From positions 1-64,000 of the forward strand of contig JAKUCV010001377.1 in NCBI GenBank assembly GCA_028386065.3: a DNA stretch of 64,000 nt. Direction: 5' to 3'. This document shows, piece by piece, positions 21,901 to 33,618 of the stretch. Position numbers and translations under genes: made by a program. The stretch comes from Turnera subulata (taxonomy: Eukaryota > Streptophyta > Magnoliopsida > Malpighiales > Passifloraceae). The notes below the pieces were generated by a model. That model did no database searches. It was not told where the DNA came from and worked only from the letters and a program-made list of their open reading frames with translations. Numbering within the stretch: position 1 is the stretch's first letter; the number at the start of each line of letters is the position of its first letter.

Positions 21901-24219
21901 CAAGACAGGTTCGGGTTCAGAGTCAACCTCCTCATCATCAAAAGCCCCTTTAACATTAAGATTAACATCATCCCAGCTCTTTGCATCCCAGTCCTCATCA
22001 TCTTCTTCTTCTTCTTCCATTCCATTTTCTCCCGCTTCAGTAGCAACTTCTTGGCTCTCACCAATTTTTGTAAACGGGACTTCTTCAACCTTCTCTATGT
22101 CCACAGATTCCACCTCAGGCATATCTTCTTTCTGTTCTTGTATACTTTCTTTGGTGTCCATAGCCTCCTCAGCCTTGACAGATGCAGCGCCATTCGCATG
22201 CTGTTGGCCTGGTTTTGACTTTTTAGACTGGTACTTGGGCCGCTTTGTGGGTGCTCCTTCTTTATCTGCAGTAGGAATACTAATTCCTGCATTAGCAAGT
22301 ATCTGGTTCCTCATAGCCTCCCGTCGCCGTTGTTCTTCCTTTTGCTTTACTGTTAAAAGCTTTCCTTCTTGTTTCTTCTTCAACAGTTTCTCCTTCTCTC
22401 TCTCCTTCTTCCTGCGCTTAGCCTCTTCCGCTTGCCTCTCGAGTTCCTCTTGCCTGCGCCTTTCCTCTTCTTCCTTCTTCCGCTTCTCCTCTTCTTCCCT
22501 GGCCTTTCTCTCTTCAAGTTCCTTTCGCTTAGCAATTGCCTCTTGCATCTCTCTGACATGCTTTGGCAACTTTTTTTCTACAACTTTACCCTTTGTGTCA
22601 TTTTTTTTGGGAACAGCAGCTTCAGCTTTTGCCTCATCCAGCTTTTCTTCCTTTACCTCTGAAGCAGAAGCAGCAGCAGCAGTCGCCGCCTTCTTCTCTT
22701 TCTCCTTCTCTTTCTTCTTTTTCTTCTTCTTTGCGGCAGCAGACTCTTCTTTTTCTTCTTCAGCTTCCTTGTCACCTACAGTGTCCGGCACTGCAACAGA
22801 TTCAGGCTGAACCTGAGGTTTCTCCTCTTGTGGAGGCGGAGCAGAGATGTTGGCAGCAGTTGGGCCCTCGCCAAGCTCCGCAAGAATCTTATCCAAATCT
22901 TCCTCTTCCTGAGCAGTCCTTCCACTCTTCTTTTTTTTCTTCTTACCTTTTGAAGTCTCCACCACCTCTTCACTCTTGTTACCCTTAATTTCATTAGCTT
23001 CCACTGCACGGGGTTGTTCCCCAGCCACTCTCTCAGGAACATCATTAGCATCCCCAACCAGTCCAGATTTAACATCTTCATCATTCTCCTCCTCAAGTGA
23101 AGCTGCACTAACCTTACTACCACCCTTCTTGGTAGACTTGGAGGACTTCTTCTTCTTACCCGAAAAGGTCACGGCAGCTACATCATCATCATCCCGATCC
23201 TCGTCTTTGCTTTCCTCCTCGTCGTCTAAGCCATCAAAACTAGCTGCTGCAAACACACTGCCACCACTCTTCTTGGTGGACTTGGAAGACTTTTTCTTCT
23301 TACCCGAAAAGGTCACGGCAGCTACATCATCATCATCCCGATCCTCGTCTTTGCTTTCCTCCTCGTCGTCTAAGCCATCAAAAGTAGCTGCTGCGAACGC
23401 ACTACCACCACTCTTCTTGGTGGACTTGGAAGACTTTTTCTTCTTACCCGAAAAGGTCACTGCAGGTACATCATCATCCGGATCCGTGTCTTTGCTTTCC
23501 TCCTCGTCGTCTAAGCCATCAAAAGTAGCTGCTGCTAACACACTACCACCACTCTTCTTGGTGGACTTGGAAGACTTTTTCTTCTTACCGGTAAAGGTAA
23601 TTGCAGGTACAGCCTCGTCCTCATCAGCGTCTTTATTGTCCTCCTCGTCCTCGCCTGCGTCTAATGCATCAAAACTGGCAGCCGTGAAGACACCTGCAGA
23701 GGCCTTCTTACCACCCTTTTGCTTGCCCTTAACACTCACCGGCGGTTCATCCTCTGGGTCGCTATCTGCATTTCCAAGTAACTCAGACTTGTCACCATCA
23801 TCAGTCTCGTCCTCCCCAAGCAACCCAAAATTGGAGGAGGAGAACACAGCAGCAGGCCCCCCACCTTTCTTCCCTCTGGACTTCTTCTTCCCCGTGAAAG
23901 AAACCTGGGGGGCGTCATCGTCTAAATCATCGTTGTTGTTCTTGTCCTCCTCCTCCTCCTCCTCCTCCTCCTCCTCATGCTGCTGCTGCTGCTTGGACTG
24001 CAAACCTTTTTGGTTGCCCTTCTTGCCCTTCTTCTTCCCAGGAATGGGCGGGGGTTCTTCCTGAGGCTGGGAGGCCTCCTCCGACAATTCAGTAGCGATA
24101 GAATACTCATCATCGTCGATCACCAGGGCCTTCTTCTTCGATTTGCCGCCGCCAGCGGCTTGGGAGGGCGCGGGTGCGTTGTCATCGTCCCCACGTGCGG
24201 CCGGCTTCTTCCGACCCAT
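15957..24219 (-). CDS. eIF5B: Translation initiation factor eIF5B (ribosomal subunit joining GTPase)
   Basis: Twelve exons on the minus strand: 24219-21858, 21745-21180, 21094-20987, 20901-20801, 20645-20555, 20474-20364, 20283-20218, 17454-17395, 17303-16746, 16456-16337, 16234-16115 and 16022-15957. They sum to 4329 bases, 1442 aa. eIF5B is the cytosolic IF2-type GTPase that joins 60S to 40S subunits. Exon 1 is a Lys/Asp/Glu-rich N-terminal tail with repeats of about 48 residues and long charged coiled coil (about 600-690). The G domain carries GHVDTGKT at about 859, [14 protein letters not shown] at about 921 and LNKVD across the exon 2/3 junction. Domains II-IV follow, ending in the RDDLSMDEW helix and KIQ. 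Intron 6 uses a GC donor. The intron between exons 7 and 8 is 2.76 kb and holds a Mutator-like insertion. Shares its upstream region with the ARID gene. A 5' UTR intron (about 24287-24617) is possible. Confidence 0.93.
18878..20009. mobile_element. Non-autonomous Mutator-like element with long terminal inverted repeats
   Basis: The 1132-base element starts GGGATAATGGC and ends GCCATTATCCC. The inverted repeats are long: the left AAAGTCCTAAAACTT and ATTTGAGTCCTAAAA words recur as complements at the right end, and similarity extends inward for some 200 bases through the CAAGTTGAC/GTTAACTTG region. Flanks read TAATTCTAA on the left (18869-18877) and TAATTCTAG on the right (20010-20018), eight of nine matching, consistent with the 9-bp duplication of Mutator-type transposition. 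There is no transposase ORF. It lies in intron 7 of eIF5B. A hAT origin is less likely given repeat length and target-site size. Confidence 0.75.
19262..19862. repeat. Internal 299-base tandem duplication in the Mutator-like element
   Basis: Two near-identical copies, 19262-19560 and 19561 to about 19862. Both start GAAACTTGCAATTAAG and include TTTGACCAAATACTATAG, TCTCTCTCACTTATG and a T-run before CAAGTTGAC. They differ at only a few positions, so the duplication is much younger than the divergence between the element's two ends. Confidence 0.85.
23125..23694 (-). repeat. Coding minisatellite in eIF5B exon 1
   Basis: Four direct units starting at 23125, 23269, 23413 and 23554 (periods 144, 144 and 141 bases), all in frame. 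Each encodes about 47-48 residues: a [12 protein letters not shown] basic block, a [15 protein letters not shown] segment and an acidic DDD-VTF segment. The two left units are almost identical in DNA; units become more diverged toward the protein N-terminus, where two further degenerate copies can be read. Confidence 0.85.
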
Positions 24220-25868
24220 TTTGGAAGAGTAGCGAATAGATTATAATTGGATTGGAGAAGCAAGAAAGGATACACTCGTCCTCCTGGGAATTGCAAAACC
24301 GAGATAACAGATATGGATGAGAGACGGTGACATGGATGGATCAATGAGGAACAAAGGCGAGGTCAGATCTAAGACATGTAGAGAAGGCGAGGACACCTAT
24401 TTGATGTTTAAACTATGCAAAGCATCGGCATAAAAATAATAATAAAACAAAAGGAGGAGATGAGCAAAGAAAGGACAAGCAGCACACTCTCATCATAGTC
24501 TCTTCACTTTCACAACCCCCGCACCAGCGGCCAGCCCAAATAAATACACATATATATGTAAAGTAAATAAACAAATAATAATAACAGCAAATAGAGAGAG
24601 ACAGACAGAAGTTATTTACTTATGAGGAGGATTGGTTCGGAATCGCAGAGAAGGATCGGATGGTGATGATTGGAGTGGTACAGTATTTTTGGGGAAGGAG
24701 GTAGAAAGTAGGTATAGGGTAGAGTATGTTTATTATAGAGTAGATTGGTTTTATCACTGATTTTTTTACTGTGACCGACCAAAAGCCACAGGGTTTGGAA
24801 ACGGAAGGAAGGAGAGGGAGAGGGAGCGAGAGAGCGAGCTTTCGGGAACCAGAAGGGCGAGAGAAGAGAGGGGGAGAGTGATAATATGTACAATACTACA
24901 ATAAAATGTAATTAAACCATATAGGCCTGTTTTAGGGTTGTGTGCGTCTCAATCTAATGGACTGTCCATTTGATTGATGGGCTCTTCTTAGGCCCCGCTA
25001 TCATGCCCACCCTATAAACTCTTTACTCGCAATCGCATCATGAAAGGAAATTGGGCCTTTCATTGTGGGGGGGGGGCTGATGATCAAGAAAGAGGTCGGC
25101 CCATTCTCTTTTTCTCCTGGCTTCCTCTTCTTTTTTGTCTCGGTGGAAGTGCTTCTGCTCTCTGTGTCAGAAGAAAACCAAACCGAAAGTAGTAGTAGCA
25201 TAGCATATAGCCAGGCCAGTTGGAAGCAGACTCTGCTGTTTAAATGCCTATGTGTTAGTTCATCATAAGTAGGCTTTTTCTTTTCTTTCTTTCTTTTTGA
25301 AGTTTTAGTCTGTAAACCGAATTCATTGCCAGCTATAAATGAACCCGACCTAAACAAAACACACACGCACCGAATGCCAGAAAATAACACAAAAGAAGAA
25401 AGAAAAGAAGAAGAAGAAGAAGAAGAAGAAGCAAACAAGAGATAGCAGCAGAGAAGCAGAGGCGTGCGTATTACGGAACACACTTGTTTAGCCGCACGGG
25501 GGATTGTTTAACGGTATGATGATGAGTATGCTCATGGTTTTCGTTTGCTCTTTAGTGGTAAATCTCTTATAATCTCCCCTTTCTCCTTCTCATTCTCTTT
25601 TTTCCTTTCCTTTCTGCGGACCCGAGCTTTTGTTATTGACATGTATGATCTCCATTCTGCAATGCGTTCCAAAGTGCGTTCTCTATTTTGCCCCTGATGT
25701 TTAGGGTTAACTCCCCCTCCCTCCCTCCCTCCCTGTCATTGCGTTTTTTTTTTTTTTTTTATTTTATTGCAAGGTTTATTTGAAACGCTTAATGTTTTAG
25801 CAGTGAATAGAAGAGAAGAGAAGAGAAAGACTCATAGGTAGAAGAAAAAGAGCAGCAAAAGTAGCGAG
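24220..25868. other. Shared divergent upstream region of eIF5B and the ARID gene
   Basis: The two coding regions are head to head, 1649 bases apart. The left part (to about 24900) looks like eIF5B 5' UTR with pyrimidine-rich transcript sequence and a possible UTR intron. The right part (from about 25380) carries a GAA run (25405-25430), CCCT repeats (about 25712-25733) and a T run, typical of the ARID 5' UTR and possibly a UTR intron. A 160-codon open frame on the minus strand at 25001-25483 is low complexity and probably not a gene. Confidence 0.5.
24931..25103. promoter_or_regulatory. Telo-box and site II cluster in the eIF5B/ARID promoter
   Basis: On the minus strand AACCCTAAA (within 24931-24940) fits the telo-box. 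TGGGCT at 24978, TGGGCC at 25052 and GGCCCA at 25098 fit site II elements (TGGGCY). This pairing is typical of plant ribosomal protein and translation factor promoters, bound by TCP and telo-box factors. Spacing places it just upstream of the likely eIF5B transcription start. Confidence 0.5.
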
Positions 25869-28800
25869 ATGGTTGATGCCCAGATTCCCGAAAAAGATAA
25901 GCAGGAGGAAGCAGCCTCTGACGATGTCAGTACAGATGGACAAAACCCACCTCAAATTGTTGAATTGGCGCCACAAAAGCCCCAAAGCCATGTTGCCTCT
26001 GTGAAAGAGGAGCAGCCTCTTTCTCCTCCTCCTCCTCCTCCTATTACTACTACTACTACTACTATTCCTCCACCTCCTTCACACGGAGATGTTGCTGAAG
26101 AATCGCAAGCGGAGCCTGCAGAATCACGCCCCACCACCCCTAAACTCAAACCCGCTTCCACTCCCACTTCAACTTCAACTTGCGTCATTCCCACTCATAC
26201 TGACACACCATCCATAGTTGCCGCTGAAAATGCTTCTCCTCAAGACCTCCAATTCAACACCAAGCAGCAACAGCTCGGCACTGATGTGGATGCAAAGGTT
26301 GAGGTCACCCCTTTGAGCCCTCACTCGTCCCCTGAAACCCCCAAAACCCAACATTCAGTAGATGGTCAAGGCCAGGACTTTGGTGTTCCCGACCCGCACC
26401 AGTTCAAAAATCACTCTTCTACCCCTCCTCAACTTAAACCCCTGCTCCACTCAGAGCCTCAACTTGCTTTTACCGCCCCCTCCAGGTCCTTCCTTTTGGA
26501 TCCTTCCTCAGCTGGCGATGGTTATGAGTCAGGCACCGAGGAGGAGCAAGTTGCCTTTATGAAAGACGTTCAGTCTTTCTACAAAGACAATGGTTTGGAT
26601 TTCAAACCTCCCAAGTTTTACAAAGAAGAGCTCAATTTACTCAAGTTCGTTTCTTTCACCCTCTCCCACAACCTTTTTCCTTTTTTCCTTTCCTCCTTTT
26701 TATCCCTTTGAGCTTATCTATCATCCATTCCTCAACCTTACTTCTTCCCCTTTGTCTTAAGGTTATGGAGAGCGGTGATCAAACTTGGAGGCTATGAGCA
26801 GGTACTTTCTCAGTTTCACTCGTGTGTGACTGATTCTTCATTTTCTCATGCCCCTTCTTTTCATGCTTTGTGAATCTTATGTACGGTTTGGAGAACTCTA
26901 AAGATTGTTGCCCTTGTAAGACAAGTGGTTTTAATAGTTTCCAGGATCCTGTGATTTTGTTGCATGTGCTTGCCTTCCGTTGTCTAATTTTTCATACATT
27001 TCAGTCATACATCACCGTTATTTTTCTTGGTTTGGCTTTAATTTTATTTTTCTAATTACATTTCATGTATGCAGTCACAGAAACAGATGCACACACATAT
27101 CTGTTCTTTATCTTAAAGCAAGTTGCCTTGCCTGCATTTTCAGATGACAGTTGGCACATAATTTCTTTGCTACATTGATTTGTTGTGCTTATACTCTGAT
27201 CCTGCATATATCGAACCATAAGAATAGCGGGCCCAGCTTAATTATGTTGTTATTTTTTCCACAAAATTTTCGTCTTCCCATTCTTGTCTTTGATCCGCTT
27301 AACCATCTCTCTACTGTGATTCATGCATCAGATGCCTGCTTCTGTATGATGTATCATATGCTTGCTTTTTTTCCATGTTCAATGTATAGGTGACTTCGTG
27401 CAAGTTATGGAGGCAAGTGGGAGAGTCATTCAGACCCCCTAAGTAAGCTCTGTTGTTAAGGCATAGCTGGATAGTTGACTCAAGATTCTGGAAGATGAAT
27501 TAACACAAGAGCGCAGGCTCTTTTTGGCAGTTCTGATGATGATTTCTTCTTTTTCTCTTTGAATAGGACTTGCACCACTGTCTCTTGGACGTTCCGAATT
27601 TTTTATGAGAAGGTTCTGTAGCTGACCTTTTCTAAATTGTAGCATCTCTACTCTATTCTTTTTTTATGCATGCTTGCCTGGAGTTCATTGGCATTACTTT
27701 ATGCAGGCACTCCTCGAATATGAAAAGCATAAAATGCAGTGTGGCGAGCTTCCCTTTTCTGATGGGCCCCTTACAGAGTCTGTTAGGGTTGAAAATCAGG
27801 TAACTGGCGGTGGCTTATTAGGATGATGCATGGGGCTTGGGCAGCATTGTGCATCCGCAATTTGTCTTCAAGCTTCTGATTTTGTGTGACTGGGATTAGT
27901 CTTGGTGATCTTTTAATGTTTTTTCTTCCTTTTGTTTGAAATATGAATGCTTTGAATATTAACTTTTTTGTCAGTTCCATTTACTAGTTTGGTCTATTTG
28001 TCAATTTAGTATTATATGATTTACTCTGTTCGGCAGGGAATTTCTGTTTTTGTTTTGCCCTAGCTGACAATTTGTCGGTGCTCTAGTGGCAGCCTGAAGT
28101 TTAATCTTTTTTTTAAAAAAAAAAAATCGATGTGATTACAGGCATGCGGAAGTCAGGCTCTTGGATCGGGTAGGGCACGGAGGGATGCTGCAGCTCGTGC
28201 CATGCAGGGTTGGCATTCTCAGCGTCTTCTAGGGAACGGGCAGGTTTTTCATCCAATCATTAAGGTGTGTGGAGAACTTGAATGTGAATTGCATTTTACT
28301 GATAGTTCTTGTGATGATATTAGTGCCGTGTACCATGATATGCTTTGTTTTCATCATTGCGATATGCATAATTTTTTGCATGTAACTTGTTTTTTTGTTG
28401 ATATAGGATAAGAACTCAAACTCCACACCAAAGAGTGAGAAGCAGCTAAAAACAAATGGTATGGTAAATAAACTTAATTGGCTTCAACAGCTTCATTGTA
28501 GATATGATCTTTCTCTCTGAACTCAGCTTGCTGGCACAGGTTTGCTAAAGCGCAAGAAGCCATCAACCGAGCATGCTGTCCTTGCTGGTCACATGAACAC
28601 GATGAAGCCACAGTTGGGATAACTGATTTCGTTATTGTGTCATAGTCCTTGATTTGATTCAGTAGTTGTTGCACATTCTAAAGTTCTGAAGTTGTTTTTT
28701 ATTTTGGCAGAGGAGATATAATGGTTATCGATATTGGACCCCCAGCTGATTGGGTGAAGATCAATGTGCAAAGAACTGTAAGATCTGTCAGATTCTAACT

Positions 28801-30767
28801 CCTATGATTGCATAATTTGGCTTCATTGTTTTGATATTGATCCTATATTTGTTGAATAAGTTGCTTATAGTACTGCTTTTGGGGAATTCCTGATCAGTTT
28901 CTAACTCTATCTCTCTGTGTGATCACAGAATGACTGCTTTGAGGTGTATGCTTTAGTTCCTGGCCTTCTGCGGGAGGAGGTATTATAAATGCCTGAAACT
29001 TCTTTTGTTTATTTAATTTTATCATCTTATACTAAAACAACAAATAGGTTCTGTGTGCTTTTGCAACAAATGCTTGACCTTTGAGAGGTGGACTGTAAGT
29101 CGCATGGGAATGTTTGGCGAACATGGAAACAAAAAATTATTGGTATTGTTGTTGTTGTTGTCGATGTGATTATAGTTAATATCAGTGGACAAAATTAATC
29201 CTTACCCCAACCAATGGTGTAAGGATACATGCATTGTTTAGACTGCTCTTCATTATGAGGGAATGACAGTTCAGCCTCCCATTACTCGATTGCTGGTTTC
29301 ATTTATGTTGTATTAGTTTTGCTCTGATCATGAGATTTATTGCATAGTATGTGAACCCCCTTGTTTCTTGAACTAGTTGATGTCTTGTTTTTTGATGGAA
29401 TAGTATATTCTCCTTGTCCCATTTAGCAGATTTGAAATTGAGCGCTGAAACACTAAAACCTTGGTTGATCTCCAGTTTGCACAAAAGTTTTGTTGGACCC
29501 CTAATAATTTGGATTTTGCTTTTTCCGAAGTTCAAAAACTTGGTGTTTCAATTCATAACTTTGCAAAGTGTTTCAATTCATAACTTTGCAAAGTGTTTCA
29601 TTTGTGCCGTTCTCTTTGCTAATTTGCATACAATTTTATTATCCCATAACTGTCCTCATAGTGAATGGATCTTGTTAGAAGACAATTTTACAAAATTATT
29701 CAAATTGAGTCAATCCCATGAGTGTTCTCATAGTGAATATATCTTACTGGAAGACAGATTGAAAATTACTTTTCCAATTGGTCTTTGATAAAGATGTCTA
29801 AAGTGACTGAACATGCTAATGTGTCTAGATGGACTCTGTCGCTGCAACATATGGGTTCAAAGCTACTTGGATGCTATTTGGTTGTCTTTAGAAGTCTATT
29901 TGTTTGTTTGTGTTGCTTCCAGTTCAGTGACATCCATGTTTGGTATAATTGTTTCTGGATTATGTTGACCAAAATATAATCCCAACTTGAGTTGGTTATG
30001 AAGGATATGCACAATGTGATGCTTACTAGTTATAGTGGGACACTGCATCAGTCTGGTTTCCATCGCTACATACTATCCAACACCTATTGTTCTAGCGGTG
30101 CACTTGAATTCTGCTTGAGAATGAGGAGTTTAGAAGGAGCTTTATGTTGTTTCAAATGTACTTATGGTTATTTGTCGTGGCTCTAATGTCAAGTAGAGGA
30201 TTGTGGTTTTTCTTTTTTGGTCAAAAAATGCTGGCATTGATGGTGCCCTCGGACGTTTCTTTGCTGTCTGTGTAAGATGAACACACGCATGTTTACCAAA
30301 TTTCTTCTCCCTATCCTTATTTCATTCTCTATCTGTCAGGTCCATGTTCAGTCAGATCCAGCGGGACGCTTGATTATATCTGGACAACCAGAGGAACTGG
30401 ACAATCCATGGGGTGTCACTCCTTTTAAAAAGGTTTGGCAACTTGAATGTGAATTACTTGTGTAGTTTGTAGTGTTGTTGGATGCTTTCAGGATCTCCAG
30501 GTCACTTAAGCACTTACATTTTCTTTTCGAGTCTTTTTTTTTGCTTCTATTGCTTTGCTTTTTCTTTCCTTTTTGCTCATTATGTTTCAAATTAAATTAG
30601 CTTCCCGTTGGCACGACGTGTCTATTAAACCATATCAAATTTAATGGTGGTTTTGCTCTCAGGTTGTCAGCTTACCTATGAGGATTGATTCACATCAGAC
30701 ATCTGCTGTGGTCACCTTGCATGGTCAGTTGTTTGTTCGTGTCCCATTTGAGCAGTCAGATTTTTAG
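25869..30767 (+). CDS. ARID5: ARID/BRIGHT DNA-binding protein with C-terminal alpha-crystallin-like domain (ARID5/6 type)
   Basis: Twelve exons: 25869-26644, 26762-26801, 27390-27442, 27567-27612, 27707-27799, 28142-28264, 28407-28458, 28540-28612, 28711-28777, 28929-28979, 30340-30432 and 30663-30767, totalling 1572 bases, 523 aa. Exon 1 encodes a disordered Pro/Thr/Ser-rich N-terminus. The ARID domain spans about 225-315 (FMKDVQSFYKDNGLDFKPPK, KLWRAVIKLGGYE, CKLWRQVGESF, SWTFRIFYEKALLEYE) and binds AT-rich DNA. A conserved RARRDAAARAMQGWHSQRLL block follows (about 346-365). Residues about 420-523 form an Hsp20-like fold (DIGPPADWVKINV, ALVPGLLREE, SDPAGRLIISGQPEELD, LFVRVPFEQ). Expected to be nuclear and chromatin-associated. 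The name follows the UniProt use of ARID5 for Arabidopsis At1g76510; another Arabidopsis PHD-ARID protein also carries that name. Intron 10 is 1.36 kb with no clear mobile element. Confidence 0.88.
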
Positions 30768-31629
30768 AATGTGTAGATTTGGAAACGTGACTTGGTACGG
30801 GAGAGATTAGAAGCAGAGAATTTGCTCTAAAGTGACGGAAACTATTTAGGATCTTGTCAGATTTTACAGTTCAGCAGAAAAAGGTCTGATTTTTGTAGTG
30901 TAGTCATAATTGAAGCTTAAGATTATCTAATTGGATAATTCATTTTTTTTGATGTAATTAATTGGCCTAACTTTTTTCACAAGGAAATTGTAGAATGATG
31001 TATTTCTTTACCTAGTTCTTTTGCAGATCGTTTTGTCTCTGTTGGCCATACTTCGTTTTTAACCTCGGATGGCATGCATAGACATAGTATTCCGAAAAAG
31101 AGTGGCTATGTCTCTTACTAAGCCCCAGTTTTTCTCCTTCACTGATAATCAATGAAAATAAATAATTATCCTGCTCCCACACCTCTTCATATTACTACTA
31201 ATTTCCGACCGAAAAAAATATTACTACTAATTTACTGTTCTTACTTCAAGTTGAAGACCGGCTTAAGCATGCATTGTCTCTCGTACATTATCTTGTTTGT
31301 TACATTAATATTCCTGGAGATTATGAATAGATGTTGTACATAAAACTGTTTGCCACATCACATTTGATAGTTGTTTATGTTTGTATAAATGTATGACGAA
31401 ATGCGAGGTTTCTTAAGCAGTGTAATATGAGTTTTGTTAAACAAATTCCAATCCAAGTTATGCGTTTTTAATATATGTACAATTGTAAATATCACTACGT
31501 TTCAGATCCAGTACTAAATTTAAGCATAGATACAAGAATTAAACTTGAATGACGTATGGTTTTTATGCCAAGAATTGGTTATTGGTGTTTTGTTTGAACC
31601 GCTTGATGGCAGTTTTTTTGTCAGTCGTG
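30768..31629 (+). other. ARID gene 3' UTR and AT-rich spacer
   Basis: No gene recognised. The sequence after the stop at 30765-30767 is likely 3' UTR, then AT-rich spacer with a short local duplication of ATTACTACTAATTT words near 31190-31232. Confidence 0.45.
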
Positions 31630-32103
31630 GGCCGTCGAACCGCTTCAGATCTGGCAAGAACTGCTAGTTCTCCACCTTCTGCACGTCGCCGCGGTGCCTC
31701 TCCACCCGAAAAGCAAGCTTGGTTCCTACAGACACTACAAAATATGAAGTTATTGATGATTGCATTATTGTGGCAGAGGAGGATGCCAAACGGATAATGT
31801 CTGTATCTTACTGCTCAGACAAATGGCTCGGAGGAACTTCTTAAGGTCAAGCATTATAAGCCTAGAAAACATCATGGAGATGAAGTTTTGGAACAAAAAG
31901 TTCATGGAATTGATCGCTATATCCATAATCTCTCACTTCATTCTATCCGAGAGGAAGTGGATTGTTCACAATTGGAAAAATATTTATATATTGAAGATGT
32001 GCTTTTGCGTACATTAAATAAGCAAGTCAGGCATTATAGTGGCACAAGAAACAAGCCAACTATGTATCCTTTACAGCCTGTTATTGAAGAAATTCAACAG
32101 TGA
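31630..32103 (+). pseudogene. Decayed gene fragment, parent not identified
   Basis: Protein-like sequence is spread over different frames. Near 31630-31715 it reads GRRTASDLARTASSPPSARR; from about 31743, in another frame, YEVIDDCIIVAEEDAKRIM then YCSDKWLGG to a stop near 31843; then HYKPRKHHGDEVLEQKVHG from about 31848 running into the 71-codon frame 31888-32103 (VDCSQLEKYLYIEDVLLRTL, PLQPVIEEIQQ, stop). The composition is unlike the surrounding AT-rich spacer, and frame shifts plus stops argue for a broken copy, possibly processed or captured by a mobile element because a TRIM remnant starts a few bases downstream. I do not recognise the parent gene with confidence. Confidence 0.5.
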
Positions 32104-32110
32104 AAGGTCA

Positions 32111-32334
32111 AAGGGCTTTCACTTGACATGGTAGTGGAGCCATAATGACTCGCGTGTTTGAATCCCGACACCTCCTTCCTTGTTGAATTAAAAAGCATAA
32201 GGTATGGATGGGCCTGTGTAAGTTTCAAGCCCGAAGGGCTTTCACTTGAAGGAAGGTGTTAGAGTGATAAGCCAAAACCAATCATGGGGCTTCAACCATC
32301 AGCTTAAGTTTTTGTTTGAGATGATCACTCGACA
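32111..32334 (+). mobile_element. TRIM-type LTR element remnant with 78-base 3' LTR
   Basis: A degenerate initiator-tRNA-Met primer-binding site, TGGTAGTGGAGCC (32129-32141; canonical TGGTATCAGAGCC), is followed by an internal domain of about 115 bases, a purine tract (GAAGGAAGG, about 32248-32256) and a 78-base LTR from TGTTAGAGTGATAAGCC (32257) to GATCACTCGACA (32334). TG and CA termini are present. The 5' LTR is missing: the primer site is preceded by AAGGGCTTTCACTTGACA, a fusion of the internal-domain end (GGGCTTTCACTTGA, repeated at 32236-32249) with the LTR end (CACTTGACA). I recall this repeat family from other plant genomes but cannot name it. Confidence 0.65.
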
Positions 32335-33618
32335 TACTTCGATTTTGAAACCTATGCCCTGAGTTGCTCTTTCCGGATCAAGATTCAAATTCAACTTCTG
32401 GAATTCCTCTCCTACAAGAGAAAGGACCACATTACCAAGAATAACAAAACAACAATCTTGAAAACTCAGAAGTTATTGAAAACTACCAAACTCCAACCAT
32501 CAAACTCTAATTGCTCACAAGACCTACTCTGCTTTAGTGATTGCTGGCTTCGTCTTCTGGTGAGTCGTCATACTTGAAATTCGACATCGTGCAAGAGGCA
32601 GAGGCTCATGAAGACCGGGTGGAGACGAATTACGGGCGAACACAAAAAGAAATGGATAACAAATACAAAATTGATTAAGTGGATGGACAAAAAAAAAGGT
32701 TAACGGATTCAAAATTGGATGAATCAACAAAATAATGTCTCTTTATTTTTCATCAATATGTACTTCCACAATATACCCCGTTCCAATTCTGACTTGGGAA
32801 TGGGGCAACGATTGGGTTAACTTTCTTTTGGTTTTTTTTAGACCAATCAAAAATAAAATTTAACTTAATAAGCATTTACCTCCCCAATAATGTGAAAAAA
32901 AACTAAAAAATTTAAAGATGATATATCATATTAACAGCAGAACAAATACGAAACCAGGTGGCTACTGGAGTATTAGCGACGTTAGTTTACTGATTGATGT
33001 TCCCCTTTGGACACCAAAATTTAGTATGGCTGTTAAAAACATGTGAAGTTAATCAATCCAAATTGGATACTGTTGACCTATATATATATATATGTAGGAC
33101 AGATATTGTTTTGATACTTCCACGTAAGAGTATTTATAACTAAGTAATAAATAAGTACAAGTAATTAATTAGTTTATAAGATTAAGTAAACTTAATCTAT
33201 CCCAGTAATTAAGTATATTTGATTGTCGAGGAGGAGATATTTTAGCATAAGAAAGAAGCAAAGCAAGGAATCTTGAATGAATTATAAGTACAAGCTCATT
33301 AATTCAGAGACTTTCCCTTTAAAACTAAACTTTACAGACTCTTTTAGTTTACTGCTGTGTTACTTAACATGGGTTTTTCAAGACTAGAAAGTTTGAGAAT
33401 GGTGTGGGCAAAAAGAAAAAAGAAAGGGAAAGAAATGGTGTATCTGGTTGGCTGACTACCTCATGTTGGTTTTACAATATTAGGGAGGGGGTATACATTT
33501 TCAAAACTGTTAAGGACGGTTACATGAGTTGTGGTTGAATCTTTCCAGTGTAGAATCATGATTGAGTCGAATTTGTTGTGCATGCAGTAGTAAGGTCGGT
33601 AGGTAGGTACTACTCCGA
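32335..33618. other. Intergenic region between TRIM remnant and CSLD 3' end
   Basis: AT-rich spacer with a short TA run near 33081-33093 and no recognisable gene. The part next to 33619 is presumably CSLD 3' UTR, since that gene reads leftward. Confidence 0.45.

Noticed and set aside
22976..24064. 362-codon open frame antisense to eIF5B exon 1, and neighbouring antisense frames at 21890-22810
   Set aside because: They are reverse readings of the low-complexity Lys/Glu repeats (Ser/Phe/Leu-rich product) with no domain; the sense frame is clearly eIF5B.
25001..25483. 160-codon open frame on the minus strand between eIF5B and the ARID gene
   Set aside because: Ser- and Lys-rich low complexity sequence across a promoter with GAA repeats; no similarity recognised.
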